Part shown: in pieces, positions 24,269-31,677 of the stretch
How positions within the stretch are numbered: the first letter of the stretch is position 1
Layout of the letters: every line of letters begins with the position of its first letter
From: CAIXZV01 sp037446495
GTDB taxonomy: Bacteria > Chloroflexota > Limnocylindria > Limnocylindrales > CSP1-4
Assembly: GCA_037446495.1 (NCBI GenBank)
Contig: JBBIIL010000032.1
Span: forward strand, 1 to 32,493
Direction: 5' to 3'
Length of the DNA stretch: 32,493 bases
Notes under the pieces: model-generated
The model's database searches: none
What the model was told of the DNA's origin: nothing
The model's input: only the letters and a program-made list of their open reading frames with translations
Made by a program: the position numbers and the translations under genes

Positions 24269-25189
24269 TTGACCACCATCGAGTCCAGCGCCAGCGGCGC
24301 GCAGCCGGGCCTTCGGGCCCGGCTTGACCTTCCCCGCCGGATCACCCTCGCAGCGGCGCTGGTCGTCATCGCGGTCGTCGTGCTCCTGCTCGGCTTCATC
24401 GCCTGGCGGGGCGTCCAGCTGTTCATCGGCGCGGGCGTGCCGATCACCCAGATCTTCACGACGGCGTGGCAGCCGGACCCACTGAGCGCCGGTACGAACT
24501 ATGGCCTGCTCCCGTTCATCGGGGGCACGCTCGCGGTCATGGCCGTGGCGGCCCTCATCGCCACGCCGCTCTCCGTTGGCCTCGCCCTGTTCCTGGCTGA
24601 GGTGGCCCCGGCCTGGGCCCGCCGGATCGTCCAGCCCGCGATGGAGGTGTTCGTCGGGATCCCCAGCGTGGTCTACGGATGGCTCGGCCTCGTTGTCCTC
24701 GTGCCGTTTCTCCGGACGCAGTTCGGCTGGCTGGGTTTCACCACCGGCTTCTCGTGGTTCGCGGGCTCGCTCGTGCTGTCGCTGATGGTCCTTCCCACCA
24801 TCACGAGCATCAGCTACGACGCCTTCGTCGTGGTCCCCGCCGATATGCGGTCCGCCTCGTTCGCGCTGGGCACCACGCGCTGGCAGGCGATCCGCCACGT
24901 CGTGCTGCCGGCCGCGGCCACAGGCGTCATCACCGCGATCGTGTTCGGCCTGATGCGGGCCGCCGGCGAGGCGCTCGCCGTCCAGATGGTGATCGGCAAC
25001 GCGCCCGTCATGCCGACGAGCCTGACCAAACCCGTCACCACCTTGACCTCCCAGATCACCCTCGACATGAGCGACGCCACCGGCACATGGAACGAGGCCC
25101 TGTGGACGATGGGGTTGGTGCTCCTGCTCATCTCGCTGACGTTCGTGCTGATCGTGAGGCGGCTGGGCAACAGGAGGGCGCCGGAGTGA
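24269..25189 (+). CDS. pstC: Phosphate ABC transporter permease PstC
   Basis: This 306-residue inner-membrane subunit of the Pst phosphate importer has about six helices. The first (about 24-46) follows a short charged N-terminus. The cytoplasmic coupling loop matches the family (SFALGTTRWQAIRHVVLPAA), and the AGEALAVQMVIGN stretch is diagnostic for PstC. The start is TTG at 24269 with GGAGG ten bases upstream; no better start exists nearby. The stop overlaps the pstA start (GTGA), so the two permeases are translated together. Confidence 0.95.
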   Translation: MTTIESSASGAQPGLRARLDLPRRITLAAALVVIAVVVLLLGFIAWRGVQLFIGAGVPITQIFTTAWQPDPLSAGTNYGLLPFIGGTLAVMAVAALIATPLSVGLALFLAEVAPAWARRIVQPAMEVFVGIPSVVYGWLGLVVLVPFLRTQFGWLGFTTGFSWFAGSLVLSLMVLPTITSISYDAFVVVPADMRSASFALGTTRWQAIRHVVLPAAATGVITAIVFGLMRAAGEALAVQMVIGNAPVMPTSLTKPVTTLTSQITLDMSDATGTWNEALWTMGLVLLLISLTFVLIVRRLGNRRAPE

Positions 25190-26073
25190 ACCGCGCCCTG
25201 ACCGCCGACCGAATCGCGACCGCCGTGCTGTGGGCCGTGGCCCTGTTCGTGATCGTCGTCCTGATCGCGATCATCGGCTACTTCGTGGTGCAGTCCATCC
25301 CGACGTTCTCGATCTCGTTCCTGTTCTCGGACCCCAGCGACACGCAGCTCGGCGGGATCGGGCCGGTCCTCTGGAACTCGGTGTACATGCTCGTGCTGAC
25401 CATGCTGTTCACGATCCCGCTGGGGATCCTGGGCGGCATCTACATGGCCGAGTACGCGGGCGACGGCTGGCTGACGAACGCGATCCGGTTCTCGCAGGAG
25501 CTGATCAGCTCGGTGCCGTCCATCGTGGTGGGGCTGTTCGGGTTCGCCCTGTTCGTGGCCGCGACAGGCTGGGGATTCACGGCCCTCGGCGGGGCGCTGA
25601 CGCTGATGGTGTTCAACCTGCCGCTGCTCCTCCGGCTGTCCGAGCAGGCGATCCGGGCCGTCCCGGCCGACGAGCGGGCTGCCAGCCTGGCGCTGGGCGC
25701 CACCAAGTGGCAGACGATCCGCCACGCCGTGCTGCCGGTGGCGATCACCGGGATCGTGACCGGGATCGTGCTCACGTCCGGCCGGGTGTTCGGCGAGGCG
25801 GCCGCGCTGCTGTTCACGGCCGGGCTGTCGACGCCAGTCCACTACGACTTCTCGAACCTGAACCTTCTCGACCCGCGGTCGCCGTGGAGCCCGTTCCGGA
25901 ACGCGACGACGCTGTCGGTCTACATCTGGAAGTCGAATTCCGAGGGACTCGGCGCCTTCGTGACCGAGGTCGCCAACATGAGCTCGATGGTGCTCATCGT
26001 CATGGTCCTCGGATTCAACCTCAGCTCCCGCTGGCTGGGCCGTTTCCTGCAGCGACGCGTGAGCGGCCTCTAG
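25186..26073 (+). CDS. pstA: Phosphate ABC transporter permease PstA
   Basis: This 295-residue partner permease has about six transmembrane helices. Diagnostic PstA segments are YMAEYAGDGW, SVPSIVVGLFG, the coupling loop LALGATKWQTIRHAVLP, and SGRVFGEAAALLFTAG. The GTG at 25186 overlaps the pstC stop by four bases and has AGGAGGG seven bases upstream, so I prefer it over frames opening inside pstC. Confidence 0.95.
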   Translation: MNRALTADRIATAVLWAVALFVIVVLIAIIGYFVVQSIPTFSISFLFSDPSDTQLGGIGPVLWNSVYMLVLTMLFTIPLGILGGIYMAEYAGDGWLTNAIRFSQELISSVPSIVVGLFGFALFVAATGWGFTALGGALTLMVFNLPLLLRLSEQAIRAVPADERAASLALGATKWQTIRHAVLPVAITGIVTGIVLTSGRVFGEAAALLFTAGLSTPVHYDFSNLNLLDPRSPWSPFRNATTLSVYIWKSNSEGLGAFVTEVANMSSMVLIVMVLGFNLSSRWLGRFLQRRVSGL

Positions 26074-26103
26074 CCGATGGAACCTTTGGAGGGACCCCGC
26101 CCC

Positions 26104-26949
26104 GTGACCCCCACCCTGTCGAAACCGCTCGCGCGGCCGTCGCTCGCGGCCACGCCGAGCGCGGTCAGCCGCGACGCCGCGGTCAAGCTCCACGCCCAGA
26201 ACGTGAGCGTCCTGTACGGGGGGCGGGTCGCCGTGCGCGACGTGACGCTGGACGTGCCGGAGCACTCGGTGATGGCGTTCATCGGACCGTCGGGCTGCGG
26301 CAAGAGCACCGTGCTGCGGTGCTTCGACCGGATGAACGACCTGATCCCCAGCGCCACCGTCACGGGCAGGGTCGAACTCGACGGCGAGGACATGTACGCG
26401 CAGGACGTGCTGCCCGTCGAGGTCCGCCGCAAGGTGGGCCTGGTGTTCCAGCGGCCGAACCCATTCCCGATGTCGATCTACGAGAATGTCGCATATGGTC
26501 CGCGCCGCCACGGGCTCAAGGACAAGGCGAGCCTCAACGATCTGGTGGAGCGCTCGCTCCACCGCGCCGCGCTCTGGGACGAGGTCAAGGACGACCTGCG
26601 CAAGAAGAGCGGGCTCGCGCTCTCGGGCGGCCAGCAGCAGCGTCTGTGCATCGCGCGCACCCTGGCGATCGACCCCGAAGTCATCCTGATGGACGAGCCA
26701 TGCTCCGCGCTCGACCCCATCGCCACACTCAAGATCGAAGAGCTGATCGCCCAGCTCAAGGCCGAGTTCACGATCGTGATCGTGACCCACAACATGCAAC
26801 AGGCCGCCCGCGTGAGCGACCGGACCGCCTTCTTCACCCTCGGGGAGGACCGGGCGGGGTACCTTGTGGAGCTTGACGACACGCTGACGATCTTCACCAA
26901 CCCCGCCAACCAGCTGACCGAGGACTATGTCTCGGGCCGGTTCGGCTGA
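26104..26949 (+). CDS. pstB: Phosphate ABC transporter ATP-binding protein PstB
   Basis: PstB powers the Pst importer. Walker A is GPSGCGKST, the Q-loop region VFQRPNPFPMSIYENV is diagnostic for PstB, the signature is LSGGQQQR, and Walker B with the PstB-specific DEPCSALDPI follows. The H-loop is VTHNMQQAARVSD. The GTG at 26104 has GGAGGG ten bases upstream and gives 281 residues. The ATG at 26077 lies three bases after pstA and adds nine residues but has no ribosome site. The pre-core extension of about 30 residues is unconserved. Confidence 0.95.
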   Translation: MTPTLSKPLARPSLAATPSAVSRDAAVKLHAQNVSVLYGGRVAVRDVTLDVPEHSVMAFIGPSGCGKSTVLRCFDRMNDLIPSATVTGRVELDGEDMYAQDVLPVEVRRKVGLVFQRPNPFPMSIYENVAYGPRRHGLKDKASLNDLVERSLHRAALWDEVKDDLRKKSGLALSGGQQQRLCIARTLAIDPEVILMDEPCSALDPIATLKIEELIAQLKAEFTIVIVTHNMQQAARVSDRTAFFTLGEDRAGYLVELDDTLTIFTNPANQLTEDYVSGRFG

Positions 26950-26967
26950 GTCGAGGAACTGCGAACC

Positions 26968-27663
26968 GTGACTGAACCCGCGCACACGCCCCTGCCGACC
27001 CCTCACCCCACGCGTTCTTCGTACGACCGCGAGGTGGCCGAAGTGAAGGACAACATCCTCCGCATGGGCTCGCTGGTGGAGGACCAGATCCGCGCTGCGA
27101 TCGGCGCGCTGGTGAGCCACGACGCCGACACGGCGATGCAGGTGATCATCGACGACCGGCTGATCAACGAGGTCCAGCGCAAGGCGACCGCGATGATCGC
27201 CGCGGTGATCGCCACCCAGGCGCCCGTGGCCCGCGACCTGCGCTACCTGCTCACCCTCGACCACGTGTCCTACGAGCTCGAGCGCATGGGCGACCACGCG
27301 GGGTCCGTGGCCAAGCAGGCGCGCAAGCTAGCGCCGTTCGCGCCCATCAAGGGCTACGTGCAGCTGCCCGAGCTCGGCGAGCGGGTGGCCAACCAGGTGC
27401 GCGGCATCATCCGGGCACTCGTGGACAGCGACGAGGGCCGGGCGCGCGAAGTGGCGCACCTGGACGACGAGGTGGACAACCTCTACCACGCAATCTTCGC
27501 GGAGTGCCTGGACCTGATGCGCTCCGACCCGGCCAACGTGGACCCGTGCACGCGGATCCTGTTCGCGGCGCACTACCTCGAGCGGATCGGCGACCGCGTG
27601 ACGAACATCGCCGAGGACATCGTGTTCCTCGCTTCGGGCGAAGTCGAGGACCTCAACCCCTGA
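26968..27663 (+). CDS. phoU: Phosphate-specific transport regulator PhoU
   Basis: PhoU links the Pst transporter to the phosphate-sensing kinase and restrains uptake and signalling when phosphate is plentiful. The 231-residue protein is all-helical, with the two metal-binding family motifs in their expected repeats: YELERMGDHAGSV in the first half and YLERIGDRVTNIAED in the second. It follows pstB by 18 bases. The start is GTG at 26968 with a modest GAGGA site. It is the last gene of the pst cluster before a hairpin and the sixA promoter. Confidence 0.95.
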   Translation: MTEPAHTPLPTPHPTRSSYDREVAEVKDNILRMGSLVEDQIRAAIGALVSHDADTAMQVIIDDRLINEVQRKATAMIAAVIATQAPVARDLRYLLTLDHVSYELERMGDHAGSVAKQARKLAPFAPIKGYVQLPELGERVANQVRGIIRALVDSDEGRAREVAHLDDEVDNLYHAIFAECLDLMRSDPANVDPCTRILFAAHYLERIGDRVTNIAEDIVFLASGEVEDLNP

Positions 27664-27672
27664 TCGGGGCCC

Positions 27673-27712
27673 TACACTTTCGGTGCGGCGCCAGCGAGGA
27701 TCAGGGCGCCGC
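27673..27712 (+). promoter_or_regulatory. sixA promoter (TACACT) and 5' leader hairpin
   Basis: TACACT at 27673-27678 is a -10 candidate, giving a start near 27685. From that point GCGGCGCC (27685-27692) and GGCGCCGC (27705-27712) form a perfect 8-base stem with a 12-base loop. It ends one base before the GGAGGA ribosome site (27713-27718). The hairpin could limit access to that site or end the phoU transcript. Confidence 0.45.
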
Positions 27713-27721
27713 GGAGGACCG

Positions 27722-28210
27722 ATGATCGCGCTCTGCCTGCTCCGCCACGCACACGCCGGCGACCCGGCCAAGTGGGAGGCCGACGACGCCTCGCGCCCCC
27801 TGTCCGAGAAGGGCCGACGCCAGTCAAGGGACCTCGGCGGTTTGCTGGCCGTGATCGACGAGGCGCCCGACCTGTTCATCACCTCGCCCAAGGTGCGAGC
27901 GCTGGAGACGGCCGAGATCGTCGCCAAGGCGATGCGCAACCGGGTGAAGGTGGTGGTGGACGACCGGCTCGGCGGCCCGCTCGACACCGCGACGGTGAAC
28001 GCGATCCTCGACGCCGCGGGTCCCGCCTACCGCCCGTGCATCGTGGGCCACGACCCGGACTTCTCCGAGCTCCTGGGCGAGTTCATCGGCGCCGCGCCCA
28101 TCCCGCTCCGCAAGGCCGCGCTCGCGCGGATCGACTTCGCCGGCGACGACGTCGCATCCGGACAGGGCACCCTGCGCTACCTGCTGCCCCCGGAGCTGGT
28201 CACGGGCTGA
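27722..28210 (+). CDS. sixA: SixA-type phosphohistidine phosphatase
   Basis: This 162-residue histidine-phosphatase-superfamily enzyme has the RHG-type motif LLRHAHAGDP with catalytic His9. Supporting residues are in SPKVRALETAEI, and the second histidine is His110 in VGHDPDF. Its small size and fold match SixA, which removes phosphate from phosphohistidine in signalling proteins. SixA relatives are often found near CHAD or polyphosphate genes. Here the place after phoU suggests a role in phosphate signalling, but this is inference. The ATG at 27722 has GGAGGA only three bases upstream, which is close. It converges on the epimerase gene with a 12-base gap. Confidence 0.88.
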   Translation: MIALCLLRHAHAGDPAKWEADDASRPLSEKGRRQSRDLGGLLAVIDEAPDLFITSPKVRALETAEIVAKAMRNRVKVVVDDRLGGPLDTATVNAILDAAGPAYRPCIVGHDPDFSELLGEFIGAAPIPLRKAALARIDFAGDDVASGQGTLRYLLPPELVTG

Positions 28211-28222
28211 CGTCGGCCGCGG

Positions 28223-29050
28223 CTACGTTCGCTCCCAGCGCCAGCGCATCGTGTGGGTCAGCGGAGCGCCGGGCGTCACCAGCTGGGGGCCTGAGTTCGC
28301 CGCGTCCGGCGGGCCGGACTGGGGCTCCACGCACACCGCGTACGCGGGTTGGGTGTAGACCACCCACCACGGGCACGACGACGAGAGGGTCAGCCGAAGG
28401 CCCGGCCACTCGAGCACGGGATCCGAGCGCAGGCCCGTGAAGCAGTCGTCCCACGGACCGTCCGGCGGGCTCGTCCGCGCCCCCGACGGGATGCCCTCGG
28501 CATCTCGGACCAGCATCTCGGCCGCATCGAAACTGAGGCGGACCGGGACCCCGCCCGGCTCCAGCGCACGGCGGAACCACGGGTGCCAGCCGATCACCGC
28601 GGGCTGCGGCTCGTCCGCCTCGAGCGTCATCTCCACGTCCAGCCCATCCTCGCGCACGGCGAACCGCTGGGACACGCGCCCGCGGAATGGCCAGCGCCCG
28701 TCCATGTCGATCGAGATCGCGTCCCGGCCGTCCACCCGCCAGGGTCGGTCGAGCACCACGCCGTGGAGCGCGTGCGGCGGCGCGGCGAGCGGCAGCTGGT
28801 GCCTCGCGCCGTTGAACGCGAACTGCCCGCGGCGGATCCTGCCCGCCCACGGCGCCATCGGGTACGAGCCCCAGCTGACGGGGCCGAACGGGTGGCCGCC
28901 GACCAGCAGCTCGCGCCCCCCGACGCTCACCTGGCCGATCCGACCGCCGTGCGTCGGCCGCACCACGACTCGAGTGTCACCGGCGCGCAGGTCCAGGACC
29001 GCCTCGCCGCGCGCGACCGGCGTCTCCGCGTAGCCCTCCGGCGCGCTCAC
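28223..29050 (-). CDS. Aldose 1-epimerase family protein
   Basis: This 275-residue galactose-mutarotase-fold enzyme interconverts alpha and beta sugar anomers. The family parts are GRIGQVSVGGRELLVG, MAPWAGRIRRGQF (substrate-binding Arg), PHALHGVV with a catalytic His, IGWHPWFRR with a second His, and a Glu near EPQSGPPDA as general base. The start GTG at 29050 overlaps the stop of the glycerophosphodiesterase gene by four bases. It is the last gene of the histidine-kinase operon. Such proteins may also act on hexose 6-phosphates, which would fit the phosphate theme, but no specificity can be read here. Confidence 0.88.
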   Translation of the reverse strand: MSAPEGYAETPVARGEAVLDLRAGDTRVVVRPTHGGRIGQVSVGGRELLVGGHPFGPVSWGSYPMAPWAGRIRRGQFAFNGARHQLPLAAPPHALHGVVLDRPWRVDGRDAISIDMDGRWPFRGRVSQRFAVREDGLDVEMTLEADEPQPAVIGWHPWFRRALEPGGVPVRLSFDAAEMLVRDAEGIPSGARTSPPDGPWDDCFTGLRSDPVLEWPGLRLTLSSSCPWWVVYTQPAYAVCVEPQSGPPDAANSGPQLVTPGAPLTHTMRWRWERT

Positions 29051-29727
29051 CACCCGGCCCCGTCGAGCGCAGCCGCCTCCACGCAGCAGGCGACGACGCC
29101 GAGCCGCGCGAGGCGGTCGAACGTCGGCCGGCGGCGGACGGTCCAGGCTGCGACCTCGAGGCCGGCATCGCGGGCGCTGCGCATCGTCGACGGCGTGATC
29201 GTGCTCCCTTCGACCGAGAGGCCCCGACAGCCGAGGTCCAGCGCCACCGAGATGGCGGCCTTGTCGAGCGCCATGGCGCCCAGCCAGAGCCTCCAGCCCG
29301 GGAGACGTTCCGCCATCGCGACAAGGCTCGGCGGCTCGAAGGACGAGATCACCGCGCGCAACCCCGTCTCGCCGCGGGCGGCCCCAAGGACCGAGGCCGT
29401 GGCGTCGCCGTGCGCATCGCCCTTGAGCTCGACGTCGAGAAACGGGTTCGGGCCGAGCATCGCGAGCGCGTCGGCAAGCGTCGGGATCCCCGCCGTCGCC
29501 AGCTCGGATGCCTCCAGCGCGCTCACGTGCTCGGGTCGCCCCTGCACGCGCGCCAGGGTGCTGTCGTGGAGGAGGACCGGCACGTCGTCCTGCGAGAGCT
29601 GCACATCGAACTCCACGCCGTCGCAGGCCGGGACGCGCATCGCTGCCGACAGCGCCGCCAGCGTGTTCTCCGGCGCCACGCGCCAGTCGCCGCGATGGGC
29701 CAGCCGGAGCGAACCACTGACGCTCAT
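29047..29727 (-). CDS. Glycerophosphodiester phosphodiesterase
   Basis: This 226-residue GDPD-family enzyme hydrolyses glycerophosphodiesters to an alcohol and glycerol 3-phosphate. Motifs are LAHRGDWRVAPENTLAA (catalytic His and the Glu of PEN), DGVEFDVQLSQD (metal ligands), VLLHDSTLARV (second His) and FLDVELKG. It has no signal peptide, so it is cytoplasmic. Its ATG at 29727 overlaps the stop of the upstream gene (ATGA) and its own stop overlaps the next start. In an operon led by a sensor kinase with a PHO-like promoter, it probably recovers phosphate from lipid head-groups. Confidence 0.92.
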   Translation of the reverse strand: MSVSGSLRLAHRGDWRVAPENTLAALSAAMRVPACDGVEFDVQLSQDDVPVLLHDSTLARVQGRPEHVSALEASELATAGIPTLADALAMLGPNPFLDVELKGDAHGDATASVLGAARGETGLRAVISSFEPPSLVAMAERLPGWRLWLGAMALDKAAISVALDLGCRGLSVEGSTITPSTMRSARDAGLEVAAWTVRRRPTFDRLARLGVVACCVEAAALDGAGW

Positions 29728-30479
29728 GCCCGGGCTGCCACGCGAACGTGCACGGCGATGCCGAAGTGGTCCGACGGGTACAGCGTCGGGTCCTCGGCGT
29801 CCGCTCGGCTGAACGCGAGCGCCGCGTCGTCCACCTCCACGGCACCGCGCAGCCAGACATAGTCGAGACAGTCGGGATCGCCGTCGGCGTCCATGGCGGG
29901 CGCCTGCAGACCGGACGGCCACGTGACGGACGGCTCGTGGCCGTTCGCCTCGTGGTACGCGGACCGGAACCCGGCGGCGGCCATGCGTGCATAGGCCGGC
30001 TCGCGGGGGTTGGCGTTGAAGTCGCCGACGACCACCATCGCCTCGTGCTCAGGCGACGCGTCGAGCCAGGCGAGGAGCTGCTCGACCTGCGCCAGCCGCT
30101 CGGACCTCGCCTCGGGCGGATGGTGGAGGTGCGTGACCGCGAACAGCAGGCGACCGCCACTTGGGAGCGTGATGCGCACGCGGTGCGCCGCTCGCAGGAT
30201 CCCGAGGTCGAGCCGCTCGAACCCCTCGAACGGGAGCGGCCGCTTGATCAACATCGCGTTGCCGTACTCCGGGCGGCCCGCCCAACCGCGCACCGCCGCA
30301 TAGTGCGCCTCGCCCGCGGCGCCGATCAGGCGGTCCTGCTGCATCGGGTAGACGACCTCCTGGAGACCCATCACGTCGGGCTGGAGCGCAGCCATGTCCG
30401 CGAGGATCAGGGGCAGGCGCTCATGCCAGCGGTCGGCGAGGTTGAGGATGTTGAGCGTCGCGACGAGCAGGCGGTCCAC
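29724..30479 (-). CDS. Endonuclease/exonuclease/phosphatase-family hydrolase
   Basis: This 251-residue EEP-fold enzyme is metal-dependent and cleaves phosphodiesters or phosphomonoesters. Family motifs are visible in order: ATLNILNL, MGLQEVV (metal-binding Glu), THLHHPP (catalytic His), VVVGDFNANP (Asp and Asn) and the C-terminal SDHFGIAVHV (Asp-His). There is no secretion signal. The start is GTG at 30479, 28 bases after the histidine-kinase stop, with a GGAAGGA-like site about ten bases upstream. Substrates in this fold range from nucleic acids to lipids and inositol phosphates. The neighbouring GDPD suggests phosphate recovery. Confidence 0.88.
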   Translation of the reverse strand: MDRLLVATLNILNLADRWHERLPLILADMAALQPDVMGLQEVVYPMQQDRLIGAAGEAHYAAVRGWAGRPEYGNAMLIKRPLPFEGFERLDLGILRAAHRVRITLPSGGRLLFAVTHLHHPPEARSERLAQVEQLLAWLDASPEHEAMVVVGDFNANPREPAYARMAAAGFRSAYHEANGHEPSVTWPSGLQAPAMDADGDPDCLDYVWLRGAVEVDDAALAFSRADAEDPTLYPSDHFGIAVHVRVAARA

Positions 30480-30507
30480 GCGGCCGGTGTCCTTCCTTCG
30501 GGGTGCG

Positions 30508-31560
30508 TCAGAGGGCTGCGGAGGTGTCGGCGTCCGGACCGATCGGGATCGGCGGCTGGGCCGGGAGGACGAACCAGAAGGTCGAGCCGTGGCCCTCGTC
30601 GGACTCGACCCCGATGGTGCCACCGTGGGCCGCCACGATGTGGCGCGAGATCGCGAGGCCCAGGCCGGTCCCGCCGCCGCGGACCCGGGCGCGATCTGCC
30701 TTGTAGAAGCGCTCGAACACCCGGGGGCGATCCTCGCGCTTGATCCCCATCCCGTGGTCTGTCACCTCGACGCGGGCGCCGTCGCCCTCCGGCCGGACGC
30801 GGATGACCACGTCGCCGCCGTGGGGGCTGAACTTGACCGCGTTGTGGACGAGGTTCACGAGCACCTGTCCGAGACGCTGCTCCTCACCGCGCACCAGGGG
30901 CGTCATGGGGTCCCCGTCAACGACAATCCGGACGCCGCTCCGCTCCGCGAACAGCCGCAGCCGGTCGGCCGACGCCTCGGCCAGCCGGGCCAGGTCCACG
31001 TCGTCCTCGGGGACGATGGAGCTGCCGCCCTCGATTCGGGCGAGGTCGAGGATCTCGGCGACCATCTGGGCGAGGTGTCCGGTCTCCACCTCGATCTTGG
31101 CGATGCGGTCGCGCAGGCGCTCCGGGACGCCGTCGGCGTCGGCCTCGCGGGAGGCAGTCTCCGCAAGCAGGCTGACCGTGCTGATCGGCGTGCGCAGCTC
31201 GTGGCTCAGGTTGTCGATGAACTCGGTCCGGATCTGGCGCAGCCGCCGAAGCTCGGACACGTCCTCGAGCACGACGATCGTGCCGCCTTCGGGCGTCCTC
31301 GCGGCCCGCAACACCACGGTCCGGGGCTCGCCAGCGCCCAGCCGGACCTCGGTGGTGCCGCCGCCATCCTCGAGGAACCGCTCGATGCGCAGGTCGAGGA
31401 ACGTCTCCATGAAGCTGCGCCCTGCCAGGCGTCCCGGGGCGACGTCGAGCAGGGCATGGGCGCGATGGTTGGCCTCCCGCACGCGACGGTCCGCACCGAA
31501 GCGCAGGACGCCGACGGGCAACAGTTCGTCGAGCTGGTCGCGCGCAGGGTCTCCGTCCAT
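30508..31560 (-). CDS. Soluble PAS sensor histidine kinase (PhoR-like)
   Basis: This 350-residue kinase has a PAS domain (about 11-100), then HisKA with His120 in NLSHELRTPIS, and a HATPase domain with N-box VNLVHNAVKFS, G1 DHGMGI and G2 GTGLGLAI. It belongs to the PhoR/ResE-type kinases by its H-box and catalytic sequence. Unlike most PhoR proteins it has no transmembrane segment, so it must sense or receive its input in the cytoplasm, possibly through PhoU. The ATG at 31560 lies eight bases after CATCCT, which suggests a leaderless message. No cognate regulator is adjacent. The PhoB-like protein 8 kb away lacks the Asp it would phosphorylate. Confidence 0.88.
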   Translation of the reverse strand: MDGDPARDQLDELLPVGVLRFGADRRVREANHRAHALLDVAPGRLAGRSFMETFLDLRIERFLEDGGGTTEVRLGAGEPRTVVLRAARTPEGGTIVVLEDVSELRRLRQIRTEFIDNLSHELRTPISTVSLLAETASREADADGVPERLRDRIAKIEVETGHLAQMVAEILDLARIEGGSSIVPEDDVDLARLAEASADRLRLFAERSGVRIVVDGDPMTPLVRGEEQRLGQVLVNLVHNAVKFSPHGGDVVIRVRPEGDGARVEVTDHGMGIKREDRPRVFERFYKADRARVRGGGTGLGLAISRHIVAAHGGTIGVESDEGHGSTFWFVLPAQPPIPIGPDADTSAAL

Positions 31561-31568
31561 CGGCCTTG

Positions 31569-31602
31569 AGGATGGCACAGGCGCGTTAACCGCGTGTTGG
31601 CG
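31569..31602 (-). promoter_or_regulatory. Histidine-kinase promoter with PHO-box-like pair
   Basis: On the minus strand CATCCT (31574-31569) is a -10 candidate eight bases before the ATG. Upstream, read on the plus strand, GTTAACC (31585) and GTTGGCG (31596) are two heptamers 11 bases apart. They lie where a -35 box would be, ten bases from the -10. They run opposite to the gene, unlike the other two sites. Confidence 0.4.
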
Positions 31603-31677
31603 GCCGCCACGCTGAGGGGGCGTCCGCCTGGCCCCGATCCACCGCACGACGCCCGCCCGATCCGGTACGCGGACCGC

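Noticed and set aside
24814..27297. Open frame of 827 codons on the minus strand across the pst genes
   Set aside because: It is antisense to pstC, pstA, pstB and phoU, all clearly genuine. The composition is His/Asp/Arg-rich shadow sequence.
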